Shown here: positions 15,584-24,425 of the stretch, piece by piece
How the letters are laid out: every line of letters begins with the position of its first letter
Position numbering within the stretch: position 1 is the first letter of the stretch
Position numbers and translations under genes: made by a program
Source of the DNA: Sphingomonas sp. 7/4-4
Lineage (GTDB): Bacteria > Pseudomonadota > Alphaproteobacteria > Sphingomonadales > Sphingomonadaceae
Direction: 5' to 3'
Assembly: GCF_027941955.1 (NCBI RefSeq)
Contig: NZ_CP115960.1
Location: forward strand, 1,612,001 to 1,676,000
DNA length: 64,000 nucleotides
The notes under the pieces: model-generated
What the model was told of the DNA's origin: nothing
Database searches by the model: none
Seen by the model: the letters and a program-made list of their open reading frames with translations, nothing else

Positions 15584-16927
15584 ATGCGTATCGTGATGAT
15601 CGGATCGGGCTATGTGGGGCTCGTCTCGGGGGCGTGCTTCGCCGATTTCGGGCACCAGGTCACTTGCGTCGACAAGGACGAGAGCAAGATCGCGCGGCTG
15701 AACGCCGGGCAAATCCCGATCTACGAACCGGGGCTCGACGATCTCGTCGCGCGCAATGTCGCGGCGGGCCGCCTGTCCTTCTCGACCGAGCTGACCGCCC
15801 CCGTGGAGCAGGCCGACGTGATATTCATCGCAGTGGGCACGCCGTCGCGCCGTGGCGACGGGCATGCTGATCTTTCCTATGTTTATGCAGCGGCGGCCGA
15901 AATGGCGCCGTGCCTCAAGGGCTTCACCGTAGTGGTGACCAAGTCGACCGTCCCGGTCGGCACCGGCGACGAAGTCGAGCGGATCATCGGGGAGACCAAC
16001 CCCGAGGCGCAGTTCACCGTGGCCTCGAACCCCGAATTCCTGCGCGAAGGCGCCGCGATCGAGGACTTCAAGCGCCCCGACCGCATCGTCATCGGCATCG
16101 AGGACGAGCGCGCCCGCCCGGTGATGGAGGAGGTCTATCGTCCGCTCTATCTGAACCAGGCACCGATCCTGTTCACTGGGCGGCGCACGAGCGAGCTCAT
16201 CAAATATGCCGCGAACGCGTTCCTCGCGGTCAAGATCACCTTCATCAACGAAATCGCCGATCTCTGCGAAGCGGTGGGCGCCGACGTCCAGCAGGTCGCG
16301 CGCGGGATCGGGCTCGACAACCGCATCGGCGCGAAGTTCCTCCATGCCGGGCCAGGCTATGGCGGCTCGTGCTTCCCCAAGGACACGCTGGCCCTGGTCA
16401 AGACCGCCGAGGATTCGGGCACGCCCGTCCGCATCGTCGAGGCGACGGTGGCGGTCAACGACACGCGAAAGCGGGCGATGGGCCGCAAGATCATCACCGC
16501 GTGCGGCGGATCGGTGCGCGGCAAGAAAATCGCCGTGCTCGGCCTGACCTTCAAGCCGAACACCGACGACATGCGCGATGCGCCGAGCCTCGCGATCATC
16601 CAGGCACTCGAAGACAATGGCGCGAGCGTCAGTGCGTTCGATCCCGAAGGCATGGCGGCGGCGCGGCCGTTGCTGCCCAATGTCGAGTTCGCGACCTCGC
16701 CCTACGAGGCGGCCGACGGTGCCGCGGCATTGGTGATCGTCACCGAGTGGAATGCCTTCCGCGCGCTCGATCTCGAAGCGCTGCACGCGCGGATGGAGGG
16801 TGATGTGCTGGTCGATCTCCGCAACATCTACCGGCCCGAAACAGTGGAAGCCGCCGGCTTCACGTACACCGGCGTCGGGCGCGGGCTGGCAGTTGCACCC
16901 GAAGCACTCGCGATTGCAGCGGAGTAA
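15584..16927 (+). CDS. ugd: UDP-glucose 6-dehydrogenase
   Basis: 447 residues, normal length and an intact frame. The Rossmann NAD site is 'MIGSGYVGLVSGACFADFG' at the N-terminus; 'VFIAVGTPSRRGDG' type and 'VVTKSTVPVGTGDEVERI' motifs follow; the catalytic cysteine is in 'GPGYGGSCFPKDTLAL'; the UDP-binding C-terminal part has 'LGLTFKPNTDDMRDAPS'. It oxidises UDP-glucose twice to UDP-glucuronate using NAD. Coupled to galU by a 20-bp gap with AAGGAG before the ATG. The glucuronate made here suggests an acidic exopolysaccharide from the neighbouring operon (inference). The transcript ends at the strong terminator at 16974. Confidence 0.95.
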   Translation: MRIVMIGSGYVGLVSGACFADFGHQVTCVDKDESKIARLNAGQIPIYEPGLDDLVARNVAAGRLSFSTELTAPVEQADVIFIAVGTPSRRGDGHADLSYVYAAAAEMAPCLKGFTVVVTKSTVPVGTGDEVERIIGETNPEAQFTVASNPEFLREGAAIEDFKRPDRIVIGIEDERARPVMEEVYRPLYLNQAPILFTGRRTSELIKYAANAFLAVKITFINEIADLCEAVGADVQQVARGIGLDNRIGAKFLHAGPGYGGSCFPKDTLALVKTAEDSGTPVRIVEATVAVNDTRKRAMGRKIITACGGSVRGKKIAVLGLTFKPNTDDMRDAPSLAIIQALEDNGASVSAFDPEGMAAARPLLPNVEFATSPYEAADGAAALVIVTEWNAFRALDLEALHARMEGDVLVDLRNIYRPETVEAAGFTYTGVGRGLAVAPEALAIAAE

Positions 16928-16973
16928 ATCAACTTACCGTTCAGCATCTTTTCGGCTTCAACTTAGCGCAAAT

Positions 16974-17006
16974 GAGGCGAGTAACCTAGGTTACTCGCCT
17001 CTTTTA
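16974..17006 (+). terminator. Rho-independent terminator after ugd
   Basis: A 28-base perfect self-complementary sequence, GAGGCGAGTAACC / GGTTACTCGCCTC around TA, followed by TTTTA. It ends the galU-ugd unit and separates it from the GH16 gene. Confidence 0.85.
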
Positions 17007-17061
17007 TACTATATACCCCTGAGGCGGCACAGTTGTCGGTCGCCGACACCGGGGGTGTTAC

Positions 17062-18426
17062 ATGCGTATTAACTATCTGCGCCCGCTTTCGGGCGCCCTT
17101 TCTCTTTGCGTGCTCGCTTCGTGTGCGGGCGACGACTCCAGCTCTTCCCAACAAAAATCAGGTTCGGTCGTCATCGCGGCCACGCCGGACGCGACCACCG
17201 CCGTCGCAGCACTGCCGCAGACCGAGACCATGGCAGCGACTACCAACAGCTTCGCGAGCTTCAACTTCGCCAACGGCACGAACCTGCCGCCCAAGGCGAC
17301 GCTGTCGATCGGTGCAGCGGTGTTCGAGCCGGGCGCATCGGTCGCCTATGTGCCGGTGACGCTCAACCAGCAGACGCCCAACACAGTCATCGCCCGCGTC
17401 ATCACGGTCAACGGATCGGGCACCAACAGAGCGATTTCGGGCTACCAGTACAAGGCGACCGAGGATGTGGTGATCTTCCGTCCGGGCGATCCGCTGCGGA
17501 AGACGGTGTCGGTGCCGATCCTCGACGCGACCGACGGGCAGCAATTCTCGCTCAAGCTGCGCGAGGCGCCGTGGGGTGCGAACCAGGGCACCGCCAGCGC
17601 CACCGTAACGGCGGACGCCGGCGCCACCGCCACTGCCCCGGCGACATGGGGCTTCCGCAACCCGCGGACCTTCCGCACCTATGGCACGCTCCAATATGAG
17701 ATGACCCAGAGCAGCATGCGCTGGTCCGACGCCGGCTGGTCGGGTGCGTGGTCGACCGCGCTCTCGCACGGCCGCGCCCAGCCCGCGAACGGCGAGACCG
17801 GCCTTTATCTGGACGAAAGTCTCTACCCATGGGTCGAGCCGCCGCTGCGCTATACCGACGAGGGGCTGGTATTCCACACCCAGAAGCTCTGGTCGCCGAT
17901 CACCTATAACGGCACCGCCTATAATTACGGGTCGGTCGTGCTGAGCGGGCACAATACGCCCTCCACGCACCTCGGCTATGGCCAATATGAGTGGGTCGCC
18001 AAGATGCCGACCCGGCGCGGGTCATGGCCGGCCTTCTGGCTGATCTCGACTTCGGGCTGGCCGCCCGAGATCGATGTCTATGAAGGCTTCGGATATCAGA
18101 GCTACTGGGACTTCGACCGGCACATCTCGGCGACGATCCATGGCGGCAGCGGCGGGGTTCGCTCGTTCCAGCGCGGCACCAACATCCAGGCCGAGCAGGC
18201 CTATGGCATGTCGGGATTCTCGCAGGGCTTCCATCGCTATGCCGTCGATATCGGGCCCGAATACATCACTTGGTTCGTCGACGGGCTGGAGACTTATCAG
18301 AGCGTCAATCCGTTCCGCGGCTTCCGCTTCTATCCGATCATGGATGTCGCGGTGAAGACGACCTCCAGCTACGACGACGGTTCGGGCGACATGGTGGTCA
18401 AGAGCTTCCGCGCCTGGGCGAACTGA
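17062..18426 (+). CDS. GH16-family glycanase lipoprotein
   Basis: 454 residues. The N-terminus 'LSLCVLASCAGDD' is a lipobox with Cys21, so this is likely anchored to a membrane. Residues about 60-190 form a beta-sandwich-like region ('GAAVFEPGASVAYVPVTL', 'VVIFRPGDPLRKTVSVPI') that resembles Calx-beta type domains. The C-terminal catalytic domain has the GH16 active-site pattern E-x-D-x-x-E as 'EIDVYE' (Glu336, Asp338, Glu341) and 'YEWVAKMPTRRGSWPAFWLI', 'HRYAVDIGPEYITWFVDG'. GH16 enzymes cleave beta-1,3 or beta-1,4 glucans and galactans; ExoK, which trims succinoglycan, is a member. Placed between UDP-sugar genes and the exopolysaccharide operon, it is probably a polymer-trimming enzyme. Its last 29 bp overlap the end of the convergent GT2 gene. 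Confidence 0.88.
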   Translation: MRINYLRPLSGALSLCVLASCAGDDSSSSQQKSGSVVIAATPDATTAVAALPQTETMAATTNSFASFNFANGTNLPPKATLSIGAAVFEPGASVAYVPVTLNQQTPNTVIARVITVNGSGTNRAISGYQYKATEDVVIFRPGDPLRKTVSVPILDATDGQQFSLKLREAPWGANQGTASATVTADAGATATAPATWGFRNPRTFRTYGTLQYEMTQSSMRWSDAGWSGAWSTALSHGRAQPANGETGLYLDESLYPWVEPPLRYTDEGLVFHTQKLWSPITYNGTAYNYGSVVLSGHNTPSTHLGYGQYEWVAKMPTRRGSWPAFWLISTSGWPPEIDVYEGFGYQSYWDFDRHISATIHGGSGGVRSFQRGTNIQAEQAYGMSGFSQGFHRYAVDIGPEYITWFVDGLETYQSVNPFRGFRFYPIMDVAVKTTSSYDDGSGDMVVKSFRAWAN

Positions 18427-19348
18427 GCGGTGCGGGAGCGGCGTACAGCGCGTCGCTCCCGCCCGCCAGCGCATAGAGGCGGGCAAGCGCCTTGACCCAT
18501 TGGCCGGCGATGTCGAGGCGGCGGTTGCGTTGCCATGCCAGCGCCGGCAATGCGGCGGTGCGCAGGCCGAGCAATGCGAGCGAGCGCACGCCCAGGCCGA
18601 TGCGCCCGATCAGTCCGCGCTGCTTGCGGGCGACGCGGGTATCGGTGACGCCGATCCGCCACATCCGCCGGAGCACCCAGGCCCTGCGCGCGCGATCCGC
18701 ACCGACCCACTCGGATACGCGCGCACCCGGCGCCCAGGCGAAAGTGAAGCCGATCGCCTTGAGACGGGTGAGAAAATCGAGATCCTCGCCACCGCTGCGA
18801 TTGAAAGCGGGATCGAACCACGGCGCGCCCAGCGCTTCCAATGCGGGCCGCATCACCAGCAGGTTGTTGCTCGCATAGAGCATCTCGACAGGTCCCTCGG
18901 GGCGCTGCTCGGGGCGGAAGACGAGCGTCTGCTCGGCCCAGTCGGGCGCGCCTTCGGGGAAGATCGGGATCACCGGCCCGCCGACGACTGCGGCGTCGGC
19001 GCGCTGCTGGACGGTGAGCAATGCCGCCAGCCATTGCGGCTCGGGCCATTCGTCGTCATCGATCATCACCAGCCGCTGCATCCCCTCCATGGAGAGAGCA
19101 TGCGCGACAATCGCATTGCGGACATGACAAAGCCCGGGTTCGGGCACGCGGATGACTTCGACCGGGATGGGGAAGCCCTTCTCCGCCATCGTGGCCGCAA
19201 CCGCCGCCCCTTCCCCACCCGCATCATTGTCCGCGACGAGCAGCGCCGCGTCCTCGAGTCCGTCGAGCTTCGCGATCGCTTCGATCAAATGACGCAACTG
19301 GTCGGGGCGCCGGAAGGTCGGGATCGCGATGATCGTCGCGGCGCGCAT
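18398..19348 (-). CDS. Family 2 glycosyltransferase (EPS operon, last gene)
   Basis: 316 residues. The start of the fold, 'TIIAIPTFRRPDQLRHLIEA', is a typical GT2 nucleotide-sugar site; 'RLVMIDDDEWPEPQWLAAL' carries the acidic D-D-D metal motif; 'GGEDLDFLTRLKAIGF' is the acceptor-side E-D motif. It transfers one sugar to the lipid-linked repeat unit on the cytoplasmic face; donor and acceptor cannot be predicted. The start at 19348 is two bases from the acyltransferase stop, so it is the end of the long minus-strand operon. Its 3' end overlaps the GH16 gene in the opposite direction, leaving no room for a separate terminator. Confidence 0.88.
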   Translation of the reverse strand: MRAATIIAIPTFRRPDQLRHLIEAIAKLDGLEDAALLVADNDAGGEGAAVAATMAEKGFPIPVEVIRVPEPGLCHVRNAIVAHALSMEGMQRLVMIDDDEWPEPQWLAALLTVQQRADAAVVGGPVIPIFPEGAPDWAEQTLVFRPEQRPEGPVEMLYASNNLLVMRPALEALGAPWFDPAFNRSGGEDLDFLTRLKAIGFTFAWAPGARVSEWVGADRARRAWVLRRMWRIGVTDTRVARKQRGLIGRIGLGVRSLALLGLRTAALPALAWQRNRRLDIAGQWVKALARLYALAGGSDALYAAPAPLSSPRRGSS

Positions 19349-19350
19349 GT

Positions 19351-20439
19351 CTATTCGGCGGCCTGCTGGAACGGCAGCGGCGGCCGGGGGACTACGCGGC
19401 GCTCGAGCTTCTTGATCGCGCGGTGGCCCGGCACTTCGATCAGCAGATAGCTCGCCCAGCAGACCAGCCAGGTCGCGATCAGCGTGCCGGCGTAGAACGC
19501 CCAGTCGAACCCGGCGAATCCATGGCGGTGGGCGATCCCCATGCCGCGCGCGAAGACGTCGCGGACCAGCGGGTGCCAGAGATAGATCGAATAGCTGATC
19601 AGCCCGAGATGGAATACCACCGGGTTCGCCAGTAGTGCCCGCGATGCACGGCCGTCATAGTAACAGGCGATCACGAGCAGCGGGAAACACAAAGCCGCCA
19701 CGACATCGCCGCCGGGAATCAGCAATGCCGCGACGAGCAGCGCACAGCTCCCGAGAAAACCGTGTTCGCCGCCCAGCAAGCGCTCGCACAAAGGGTGCCG
19801 CGCGACGCGGAAGGCGACTACGCCCAGCGCGAAGCCGGCGAGACAACGCAGCACGGGCAGGACACTGTTGCCGTCATTGACGTCGAGCGGCCCGCGCGAA
19901 CCGTGACCGAACACCGCGACGAGGATCAGTAGCGCCACCGCACCGGCGACCTGCAGCCACACTGCACGGGAGAAAGCGAGGAGCGCGATTAGCGGGAACA
20001 GCAGATAGGCGACCAGCTCGGTGCTCACCGACCAGCTGTTGCCGGCAAGCGCCTGTGTTCCCCACCCCCAGCTCTGGATCATCAGCACGTTGGTAATGAT
20101 GTTGGCGGGCGTCAGCGCCACGGGCTGATCGCCCGAGACGTTGACGAGGATGCGGGCGAGGAACACCAGGGCGACGACGAAATGGAGCGGCCAGACGCGC
20201 GCTATCCGGTTGAGCAGGAAGTCGCCATAGCTGGCCGCACTCGGGCGCTTCACCACGCGCTCGTAATAGCCGATCGAGATGACGAAGCCGCTGAGCACGA
20301 AGAACAAGTCGACCGCCAGATAGGCGCGCGAGAACAGCCCGATCGCATAGTCCTGAAAGGCGGGCGAATGCGGGATATGGTACAGCAGCACCGCCACCGC
20401 AGCGAGGCCGCGCAGGCCGGTCAGGGACGCGATTCTCAT
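19351..20439 (-). CDS. Acyltransferase-3 family membrane protein (EPS decoration)
   Basis: 362 residues from the ATG at 20439, which overlaps the GH10 stop as ATGA. The longer open frame upstream is GH10 sequence read out of frame. 'MRIASLTGLRGLAAVAVLLY' followed by 'DLFFVLSGFVISIGYYERV' and 'NRIARVWPLH' are hallmarks of the OafA/ExoZ/NodX acyltransferase family, with about ten membrane helices ending near 'IATWLVCWASYLLIEVPGH'. These proteins move acetyl or succinyl groups onto sugars at the membrane. It probably O-acylates the exopolysaccharide repeat unit or lipid-linked precursor; the acyl group is not predictable. Confidence 0.88.
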   Translation of the reverse strand: MRIASLTGLRGLAAVAVLLYHIPHSPAFQDYAIGLFSRAYLAVDLFFVLSGFVISIGYYERVVKRPSAASYGDFLLNRIARVWPLHFVVALVFLARILVNVSGDQPVALTPANIITNVLMIQSWGWGTQALAGNSWSVSTELVAYLLFPLIALLAFSRAVWLQVAGAVALLILVAVFGHGSRGPLDVNDGNSVLPVLRCLAGFALGVVAFRVARHPLCERLLGGEHGFLGSCALLVAALLIPGGDVVAALCFPLLVIACYYDGRASRALLANPVVFHLGLISYSIYLWHPLVRDVFARGMGIAHRHGFAGFDWAFYAGTLIATWLVCWASYLLIEVPGHRAIKKLERRVVPRPPLPFQQAAE

Positions 20440-21596
20440 GCGGGCACTCCGTGTGTCTCGATACTCGCCCGGCGCGGCGGCGCAGCGTCGAACGCAGCCG
20501 CCATCTCCGCCCAGAGCCGCTTGCGGCGGAGGTTTTCGTCGAGCGGCAGGACGCGTGACTTCTGCCCGTCGGGCCAGCGATAGTCGGGATAGGTCGATAG
20601 CCACGAATAACGGTCCGACAGCCCCCAACTGAGCACCGATCCCATCACGGGGCTGTCGAGCGCCACGTCGAGGAAGGCGCGGCCGACCGCGGCTATCTGG
20701 GCGTCGCGCTGCGTAATGTCGGCGGGACCGCCGCGATCCGCGAGGTCGAACTCGGTGATGGCGATAGCGAGCCCCATGCCACGGACCTGATCGAGGAAGT
20801 CGGCGAAGATGCGCTCGTCAAACGGCTCGCGATACGGCTTGAGATGGCCCTGCACGCCCAGCGCGTCGATCGGCACGCCGCGCGACAGGGCGCCTTCGAG
20901 TAGCCGCAGGATTGCGTCGCGGCGGGCGGCGCAGCGGCGCGAATTGTGCTCGAGCCCGAAATCGGTGAGGAACAGCTTCGCCTTGGGATCGGCCTCGCGG
21001 GCGATGTGGAAGGCCGTGTCGATATAACGGTCGCCGAATGCCTGTTCCCAGATACTCTTGGCGCGCATCCCGTCGGGCCGGCCCTGATTGGGCTCGACCG
21101 GCTCGTTGACCACGTCCCATTCGGTGATGCGTCCGGCATAGCGTCGCATCGCCGTCTGGATATAGCCGCCAAGGAGTTCCTCGCGGCCGCGCGGGCTGGC
21201 GCCGGGCAATGCCGCCTCGAGCCAGGGCGGGTTCGCCGCGTACCAGACCAAAGTATGCCCACGCGCGCCGAGGCCGTTTTTCTGGGCGAAATCGATCAAT
21301 TTGTCGGCGCCGCTGAAGTCGTATGTGCCTTGCTTCGCCTGGGTGACATGGCGCTTGAGCTCATATTCCTCGACGATCACCCCCGCCTCGCGCAGCACCG
21401 CGGCAGTGAAATCCGGATCCTTGGCGATCTGGCTCGACTTGATCGCGCAGCCGAAGCGCCGCCCGCTCTTGCGGGCATGGGTATCGAGGCCGGGTCCGCT
21501 GATATCAGGCTCCGGCGGCACGAAAGGCACCGCGCTGGTGGCGAGCGGGACGCTGCAGGCGGCCGCGGCCCCGGCGATGAAGGTACGCCGCTTCAT
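20436..21596 (-). CDS. GH10 endo-beta-1,4-xylanase-like enzyme inside the EPS operon
   Basis: 386 residues from the ATG at 21596, chosen because it overlaps the upstream GT2 stop as ATGA and opens with a signal 'MKRRTFIAGAAAACSVPLAT'. The GH10 barrel is complete: 'RGHTLVWYAANPPW' (113-126), acid/base Glu165 in 'EWDVVNEPVEPN', nucleophile Glu282 in 'AIAITEFDLAD', and 'LSWGLSDRYSWL' near the end. Family members cleave beta-1,4-xylan or related beta-1,4 chains. Being coupled both sides to glycosyltransferase and acyltransferase genes points to a role in trimming or releasing the exopolysaccharide rather than in food use (inference). The export signal suggests periplasmic action. Confidence 0.9.
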   Translation of the reverse strand: MKRRTFIAGAAAACSVPLATSAVPFVPPEPDISGPGLDTHARKSGRRFGCAIKSSQIAKDPDFTAAVLREAGVIVEEYELKRHVTQAKQGTYDFSGADKLIDFAQKNGLGARGHTLVWYAANPPWLEAALPGASPRGREELLGGYIQTAMRRYAGRITEWDVVNEPVEPNQGRPDGMRAKSIWEQAFGDRYIDTAFHIAREADPKAKLFLTDFGLEHNSRRCAARRDAILRLLEGALSRGVPIDALGVQGHLKPYREPFDERIFADFLDQVRGMGLAIAITEFDLADRGGPADITQRDAQIAAVGRAFLDVALDSPVMGSVLSWGLSDRYSWLSTYPDYRWPDGQKSRVLPLDENLRRKRLWAEMAAAFDAAPPRRASIETHGVPA

Positions 21597-22558
21597 ATCC
21601 GGGCGCCCCGCACCCGGCTGGTCAATGCGATCCATCGATCTGCCGCTTTTCGATAAACATCATCAGGGATAATGATTTGCAATAGCACAATGGCAGCGAC
21701 GCGCGGGCGGAAGGCGCCATGGCGCAGGGCATCGAAATAATAAAGCAGCGCCGTGCGCCGGCTGGTCGGCCAGACGCTCTTTGCGGCATGCCAGCCCATA
21801 TAGGCCGAATAAGCGCGCGCCGAGATGTGCGGGCGCAGATCCTTGAGCCAGGCGAGGTTGCCGATATTGGCGCGCACCTGCGACAGGCGGTTCTCGGTCT
21901 TGCGATCGGCCCACACCACCGTCGCACGCTGCGCCATCAGGAATCGCGCGCCGGCCAGCGACAGCCGCACCGCGAAATCGGTATCGTCGCCGAAACCGAC
22001 ATCCTCCCGATAGCGCACCGTGTTCGCCAGCGTCCGGCGCAGCGCGAGGCTGCTGGTCTGGATGAAGCCGCGCTCGCACATCAGATACCGATCGACGGTC
22101 TCGCCGCTCAATATCTCGCGATAGGGCTTGAGGAAGTGCCGTCCCGAACCGCGATCGACCACCACGCGGCAATAAGCCACGACATCGTCGCCCTGCGCGA
22201 GCAATGGCAACAGATCGGCGAGGTGATCGGGGAAGAAGCGATCATCCGAATCGAGGAAGGCGACATAGCGGCCGCGCGCATAATCGATGCCGCGATTGCG
22301 CGCCGCCGCCGCCCCGGCATTGGCCTGGACGATGACATGGAGGCGCTCGTCGCCGATCGCGGCGACTGCGCTGGCAGTGCCGTCGGTCGAGCCGTCGTCG
22401 ACGACGATAACCTCGATGTCGCGGACATTCTGATCGAGCGCGGACTGCACCGCCTCGACCACGGCGTCGCGCCGATTGAAGGTGGGGATCACGACCGTGA
22501 ATAACGGTCCCTCCGTTGCGCTTGCCCCGGTTGACTGAAGCTGGCTAGCCGCGTCCAT
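21593..22558 (-). CDS. Family 2 glycosyltransferase
   Basis: 321 residues, intact. 'FTVVIPTFNRRDAVVEAVQS' begins the GT-A fold; 'DIEVIVVDDGSTDGTASAV' is the nucleotide-binding acidic motif; 'NRGIDYARGRYVAFLDSDDR' carries the D-S-D metal-binding motif; 'GFGDDTDFAVRLSLAGARF' matches the catalytic-base region. It is a cytoplasmic-face transferase for repeat-unit assembly. It starts directly after the stop of the next GT2 gene (TGAATG) and ends in an ATGA overlap with the GH10 gene. Sequence similarity by eye to the neighbouring GT2 at 22559-23505 ('VVDDGS', 'GRY(V/I)AFLDSDD', 'FAVRL') suggests the two arose by duplication. Confidence 0.88.
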   Translation of the reverse strand: MDAASQLQSTGASATEGPLFTVVIPTFNRRDAVVEAVQSALDQNVRDIEVIVVDDGSTDGTASAVAAIGDERLHVIVQANAGAAAARNRGIDYARGRYVAFLDSDDRFFPDHLADLLPLLAQGDDVVAYCRVVVDRGSGRHFLKPYREILSGETVDRYLMCERGFIQTSSLALRRTLANTVRYREDVGFGDDTDFAVRLSLAGARFLMAQRATVVWADRKTENRLSQVRANIGNLAWLKDLRPHISARAYSAYMGWHAAKSVWPTSRRTALLYYFDALRHGAFRPRVAAIVLLQIIIPDDVYRKAADRWIALTSRVRGARI

Positions 22559-23505
22559 TCACTTGCCCGCCTTGCCAGCCAGCGCTTCGGGCTTGCCGAA
22601 ACGATGGACGAACTGGTTCACCAGCGAGCGGTAGAAGGATTTGGGCAGATAGGAGCGGAGCAACTGGCGCGCGAGGATGCGCGCCGGCACGCGCCCGTAG
22701 AACAGGCCGCGCACGAGCTCGGGGATCGTCGCGAGCGGGCGGACCGGCGCCATGTGATAGGCGAGCACCGTCGCGCGATAGCCGTGCCGCGCCCGGCTGG
22801 TGAGCAAATGCCCGCAGCGATCGAGCCAGTCGAGCGAGGTCTCGTAGCCGCGGACATAGGAAGTCCGCCCCACTTCGGTCGCGTCGAGCCAGATGGTGAG
22901 CGGCTGCTCGATCATCCGGAAGCGTCCGCCGGCGACTTGCAGCCGCACGGCGAAATCCAGGTCCTGCCCTTTTTGAGCGCTGGATCGAAACGCACCCGCT
23001 TGGCGAGCGCGGCGGGCACAACCAGGGTCGAAGTCTGCATGAACTGGTTGGCGCAGAACAGATACTCGCCGACATCCTCATCCTCGCGAATCCCCCGCTC
23101 GGGCCGGACCCAGTATCGGTCAACTCCGCGATCGACCTGCATCTGCGAGTAGAGGACCGTATCGCCCTCGTCGGGCAAAGCCGCCGCCATGATCGAGAGC
23201 TTGCCCGGCAGGAATTGATCGTCGGAATCGAGGAAGGCGATGTAGCGCCCACGCGCCTCCTCGATCCCACGGTTGCGCGCCGCGCCGCCGCCGGCATTGT
23301 CCTGGCGGACATAGCGGATGCGCGGATCGCCGATCGCGGCCACCACCGGCTCGGGATCGTCCTTCGATCCGTCGTCGACGACGATGATCTCGAAATCGCC
23401 GAAATCCTGGTCGAGCACCGAGCGGATCGTCGTGGTGACGATCTCCGCCCGATTGTAGAGCGGGATCACCACCGAGAAGGTGGGCTGGCCGGTGTCGTTC
23501 CTCAT
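22559..23505 (-). CDS. Family 2 glycosyltransferase (one frameshift)
   Basis: 315 residues after restoring one base. The start at 23505 overlaps the previous stop as ATGA. 'FSVVIPLYNRAEIVTTTIRS', 'DFEIIVVDDGSKDDPE', 'RNRGIEEARGRYIAFLDSDD' mark the GT-A fold. The frame breaks at the C3 run 22977-22979: before it '..VRFDPALKKG', after it 'VRLQVAGGRFRMIEQPLTIW' in the next frame; with one added base the join reads 'KKGQDLDFAVRLQVAGG', the expected catalytic-base segment. The C-terminus 'SYLPKSFYRSLVNQFVHRFG' is amphipathic. Role: adds a sugar to the lipid-linked repeat unit. Confidence 0.82.
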
Positions 23506-24425
23506 GCGCCGTGCACCTTGCGATATTCTTCGTAGTGATTGCCGGTGAGCGCGGCGATCTTGCCCGCCGCCCGATAGAGCTTGCCGAGCCGCTCGACCCG
23601 TTTGCCGGGATCGAACGTCAGCGCACCGAGCGAGCCGATCACGAAGCCGCCGACGATGCGCGGCACCTCGGCGGTCGCCACCTTGAACGGCGTGCTGTGA
23701 GTCAGCGCAGTGATCGTATCGGTCATCCCGATCCGGTAGCCGCGCATCAGCAGCCATTTGGTCGTGATGCGGCTCGCCGGGACCAGTTCGGTGACCCGCG
23801 CGTCGTCGGCCCAGGCGAAGCGCCGCCCGCCGCGCTGCATCCGGGTGAAGAGTTCCTTGTCGGATCCGCCGGTGAGCGCCATCGATTCGTCGAATGGGGT
23901 ATCGCCGAGCGCACGCAACGCCTCGGCCGCGATCAGCACATTGGCCGTACTGTCGACCAGATCGACCACGCCCGACGCGCCGCGCAGCTTCGGCCGGAGG
24001 ATCGGATGCTCCATCATCCAGGACGGCACGTCGCCTTCCATCTCGCGCAGCACCCCCGCCGACCACATCGGCGCGCGTCGCGGCCTGACAGGCCAGCATC
24101 GCATGGAGCCAGTGCGGATCGGCGGCTTCGTCATCGTCGAGCATCGCGACGAAGCGGATATCGGGCAGCCGCAGCGCCGCCGCGACCAATGCGTTGCGGA
24201 CCTGCGGGATGCCGGGTTCGGCAACCGTGAGCAGCTCGAGCGGCCAGCGATAACCCTCCGCCCGCAGTGCCTCCGCTGCGGCGATGCCCTCCTGCTTCTC
24301 CGCGTCGTTATCCGCGACGATCACTGTCACTGCGCGCTCGGTCTGCAGCGCGGCAAGCGAGCGGAGCGTACGGGTGATCCTCTCGGCCGCTGGCGCGTGG
24401 CAATGCAGATGGCGATTTCGGTCAT
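23502..24425 (-). CDS. Family 2 glycosyltransferase (two frameshifts)
   Basis: 307 residues once two indels are corrected. The start at 24425 overlaps the polymerase stop as ATGA and reads 'MTEIAICIATRQRP'; near 24384 a base is missing and the protein continues as 'ERITRTLRSLAALQTERAV', 'EPGIPQVRNALVAAALR', 'VAMLDDDEAADPHWLHAMLA'; in the C5 run at 24053-24057 there is one base too many, after which it reads 'VLREMEGDVPSWMMEHPIL', 'GGSDKELFTRMQRGGRRFAW' and ends 'GNHYEEYRKVHGA'. The pattern of 'EPGIPQVRNA' and 'MLDDDE' is the same as in the GT2 at 18398-19348 ('EPGLCHVRNA', 'MIDDDE'), so these two are close relatives. It is a repeat-unit transferase of unknown specificity. Confidence 0.8.
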
